From Chitinophaga pinensis (GTDB lineage Bacteria; Bacteroidota; Bacteroidia; M30B66), in contig CALQRR010000065.1 of NCBI GenBank assembly GCA_943333015.1, positions 1-7,849 of the forward strand: a DNA stretch of 7,849 bases. The letters are read 5' to 3'. Under the pieces are notes generated by a model. The model ran no database searches and was not told where the DNA came from. It worked only from the letters and a program-made list of their open reading frames with translations. Below are positions 6,216-7,849 of the stretch, piece by piece. The number at the start of each line of letters is the position of its first letter. The stretch's first letter is position 1. A program made the translations under genes and the position numbers.

Positions 6216-7849
6216 TCAGTACTTCCAGAATTCTTCACTCACCCGCTGGAGATAGGCTTTCCCCTCCAGAAATAATCGGGGCTTATCCGACAAACGACCA
6301 AAGCGTTCAAATTCGAAACGTTGTTCGTTTACATGCCATACGTATCTGCCCTCTGGGCGAATCCACCCAAAGCCTTCATCAAAGGAGTAAAATGCAAATT
6401 CAGGGGTGTTTGGATTGAAGAGATTTTTACTCCACACAAATGGCTTCGCATCCATCTGAAGCTGATGGAGCAGTGTGGATGCCAGATCAAGTTGTGAGCA
6501 AATCTTCCTCGAGTGCATTCCCCGAAATTCAGGTTTAATAACCTCCCCATAAAACATAAGTGGAATTCTGCGGTATTCCGGCGAATAGTAGGAATATCCT
6601 TTGGGTGTGTTGTGATGATGATCGGAAACGAAAACGAATAACGTGTTGTCATACCAAGGCTGTTTTTTCGCCTCTTCCATGAAATGATTCAGACAGCTAT
6701 CGGCGTAGTGCACCGTGTTGATGTACCCATTTTCCTTTTCGCCCCAATGGAGCGCATTTTTAACGGGAATATCATACGGTCCATGTGTGCTCAAGGTGAA
6801 CATAGCTGCAAAAAAGGGCTGCTTTTCTTTGTTTAATTCGGCCAGTTGGCGGGTAAACAAATCACCATCATGCACGCCCAATCGCCCTCTGTAAACAGAT
6901 GAGGCAAAGTCCTTCTCTTCCAAAATTCGGTCAAACCCGTTGTAATACATATACGACCGAATGTTACCATAGCTGAGCTGTCCACCAAATAGAAACGAAG
7001 TCGCATATCCGTTTTTTTTGAAGGATGTATTGATACACGGCAGGTGCACGTATTTGTTGGGAACGGTCACAATGGACGATCGGGGCTGAGCAGGGAAGGC
7101 AGAAAAAACCGCTCCCATGCCTTGGTCACTCAAATTCCCCGAGGCGTAACAGGAATCGAAGGAAATCCCTTGTTGCAGCAATTGGCTAAAATGTGGAGCA
7201 ATTCCCCGATAGCCTCCAAGGGCTTCCACCACATCGGCCGCCCACCCTTCGAACACCACCCACACCACGTTTGGGCGCGTATTGGTTAAAAACTGAACGG
7301 TTGTATCGGAGGATACTGCGTACAATTCATCAATTCGTAGTTGGGCATCTTCCGGTTTGAGAAAGGTATATGGGTCGTATGCTTCCAAATTCTGGAGCAC
7401 ATTACTCATCAGGTGGAAGGTGGAATTGACGGATGCTGAATTGAGGATGTTGTAATGTGAGAAATAGGCATCACTTACCTGAATTGGAATAGGCGCATAC
7501 CCACCGCGCAGGCCTGTAAACAGCAGCACCGGAGCCAATATGAAATAGGAGAAAGCCACCATCAGATTTCTGGAAAAATCCGGTGAAACGGGCACCATTT
7601 TACGAAACAACCAACGACCACCCAAGGTCATTGAAAGCGTACCTAATACAGTGGTGAAAAGTTGCCACCAACTGGCTGTATGAAACACTTCCGCAGGTTG
7701 TTGTAAAAACCAAAGCGCTTTGTAGGTGAATTTATGTGCCCATTCGTCGTAAAGAGGAAGCTCTGTGAGGGTCAGTAAACTGATCAGAAAAACGATAAAG
7801 ACACTGAATCCTTCGGTGATTTTAAGCAGAACTCTGAGCCCTGTATATC
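6216..7849 (-). CDS. LTA synthase family (alkaline phosphatase superfamily) membrane protein, N-terminus beyond right edge
   Basis: The frame stays open to the window edge, giving 543 residues without a start. A GTG at 7688 is internal: 53 sensible residues precede it, including a helix (FSVFIVFLISLLTL) and the family-like PLYDEWAHKFTYKALWFL. At least three membrane helices are visible (about residues 14-33, 57-82, 94-115 from the edge), probably the last three of the usual five. The extracytoplasmic catalytic domain has PNVVWVVFEGW with metal-binding Glu200, ASGNLSDQG at the nucleophile position (Ser240), THGPYD (354-359), and VSDHHH with Asp409 and His410. LtaS has Thr as nucleophile in an RTDKG-like motif; here it reads LSDQG. 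Bacteroidetes are not known to make lipoteichoic acid, so the enzyme more likely moves phosphoglycerol or phosphoethanolamine onto lipids or glycans, or hydrolyses a phosphodiester or sulfate ester (inference). Numbers count from the first full codon at the edge. Confidence 0.9.
   Translation of the reverse strand, partial: YTGLRVLLKITEGFSVFIVFLISLLTLTELPLYDEWAHKFTYKALWFLQQPAEVFHTASWWQLFTTVLGTLSMTLGGRWLFRKMVPVSPDFSRNLMVAFSYFILAPVLLFTGLRGGYAPIPIQVSDAYFSHYNILNSASVNSTFHLMSNVLQNLEAYDPYTFLKPEDAQLRIDELYAVSSDTTVQFLTNTRPNVVWVVFEGWAADVVEALGGYRGIAPHFSQLLQQGISFDSCYASGNLSDQGMGAVFSAFPAQPRSSIVTVPNKYVHLPCINTSFKKNGYATSFLFGGQLSYGNIRSYMYYNGFDRILEEKDFASSVYRGRLGVHDGDLFTRQLAELNKEKQPFFAAMFTLSTHGPYDIPVKNALHWGEKENGYINTVHYADSCLNHFMEEAKKQPWYDNTLFVFVSDHHHNTPKGYSYYSPEYRRIPLMFYGEVIKPEFRGMHSRKICSQLDLASTLLHQLQMDAKPFVWSKNLFNPNTPEFAFYSFDEGFGWIRPEGRYVWHVNEQRFEFERFGRLSDKPRLFLEGKAYLQRVSEEFWKY

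Noticed and set aside
6329..6652. 107-codon minus-strand frame inside the LTA-synthase-like gene
   Set aside because: It is an out-of-frame shadow of a strongly motif-bearing coding region.
1..7849. Possible mobile element, defence system or CRISPR array
   Set aside because: No direct repeats, terminal inverted repeats, transposase, integrase, nuclease-helicase or repeat-spacer pattern was seen; every long frame is accounted for by recognisable chromosomal families.

Overview
The window reads as ordinary chromosome from a Bacteroidetes bacterium of moderate GC content, most likely in or near the Flavobacteriales. The evidence is of three kinds. The divergent DUF6341-like and DUF6427 membrane proteins are, as far as I recall, mainly a flavobacterial pair. 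Several leaders carry TAnnTTTG-type -7 boxes, and Shine-Dalgarno sequences are absent. The left edge holds the start of a secreted protein whose signal peptide runs into a carboxypeptidase-regulatory-like (RGTVTDAS) strand. No phage, transposon, CRISPR, rRNA or tRNA signal was seen.

Left region (1-2271). The N-terminal 39 codons of a secreted or outer-membrane protein leave the left edge on the minus strand, behind a good Bacteroidetes-type promoter. Next is a 53-residue single-pass membrane protein (minus strand, DUF6341-like) with a clear intrinsic terminator. A short divergent promoter region separates it from a plus-strand pair: a polytopic DUF6427 protein (GTG start) and purQ, the glutaminase subunit of FGAM synthase, nine bases downstream.

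Middle region (2253-4381). A minus-strand two-gene operon encodes a monoacylglycerol-lipase-like alpha/beta hydrolase followed by a 12-helix MFS transporter. The two genes share an ATGA stop/start overlap. The transporter's 3' end overlaps purQ tail to tail by 19 bases.

Right region (4382-7849). A divergent promoter region leads to a plus-strand pair: a membrane-anchored endonuclease/exonuclease/phosphatase-fold enzyme and a glutathione-peroxidase-family thiol peroxidase. The peroxidase ends in a TGA that forms one TGATCA palindrome with the stop of a convergent LTA-synthase-like alkaline-phosphatase-superfamily membrane enzyme. That last gene is open to the right edge, so its apparent GTG start at 7688 is internal. 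It carries Ser where LtaS has its catalytic Thr.

The genes are mostly housekeeping, envelope and lipid, or stress functions and do not form one obvious pathway. No convincing new multi-gene system is visible. The best leads are the conserved unknown DUF6341/DUF6427 pair next to purQ, the altered active site of the LTA-synthase-like protein, and the lipase/transporter operon.
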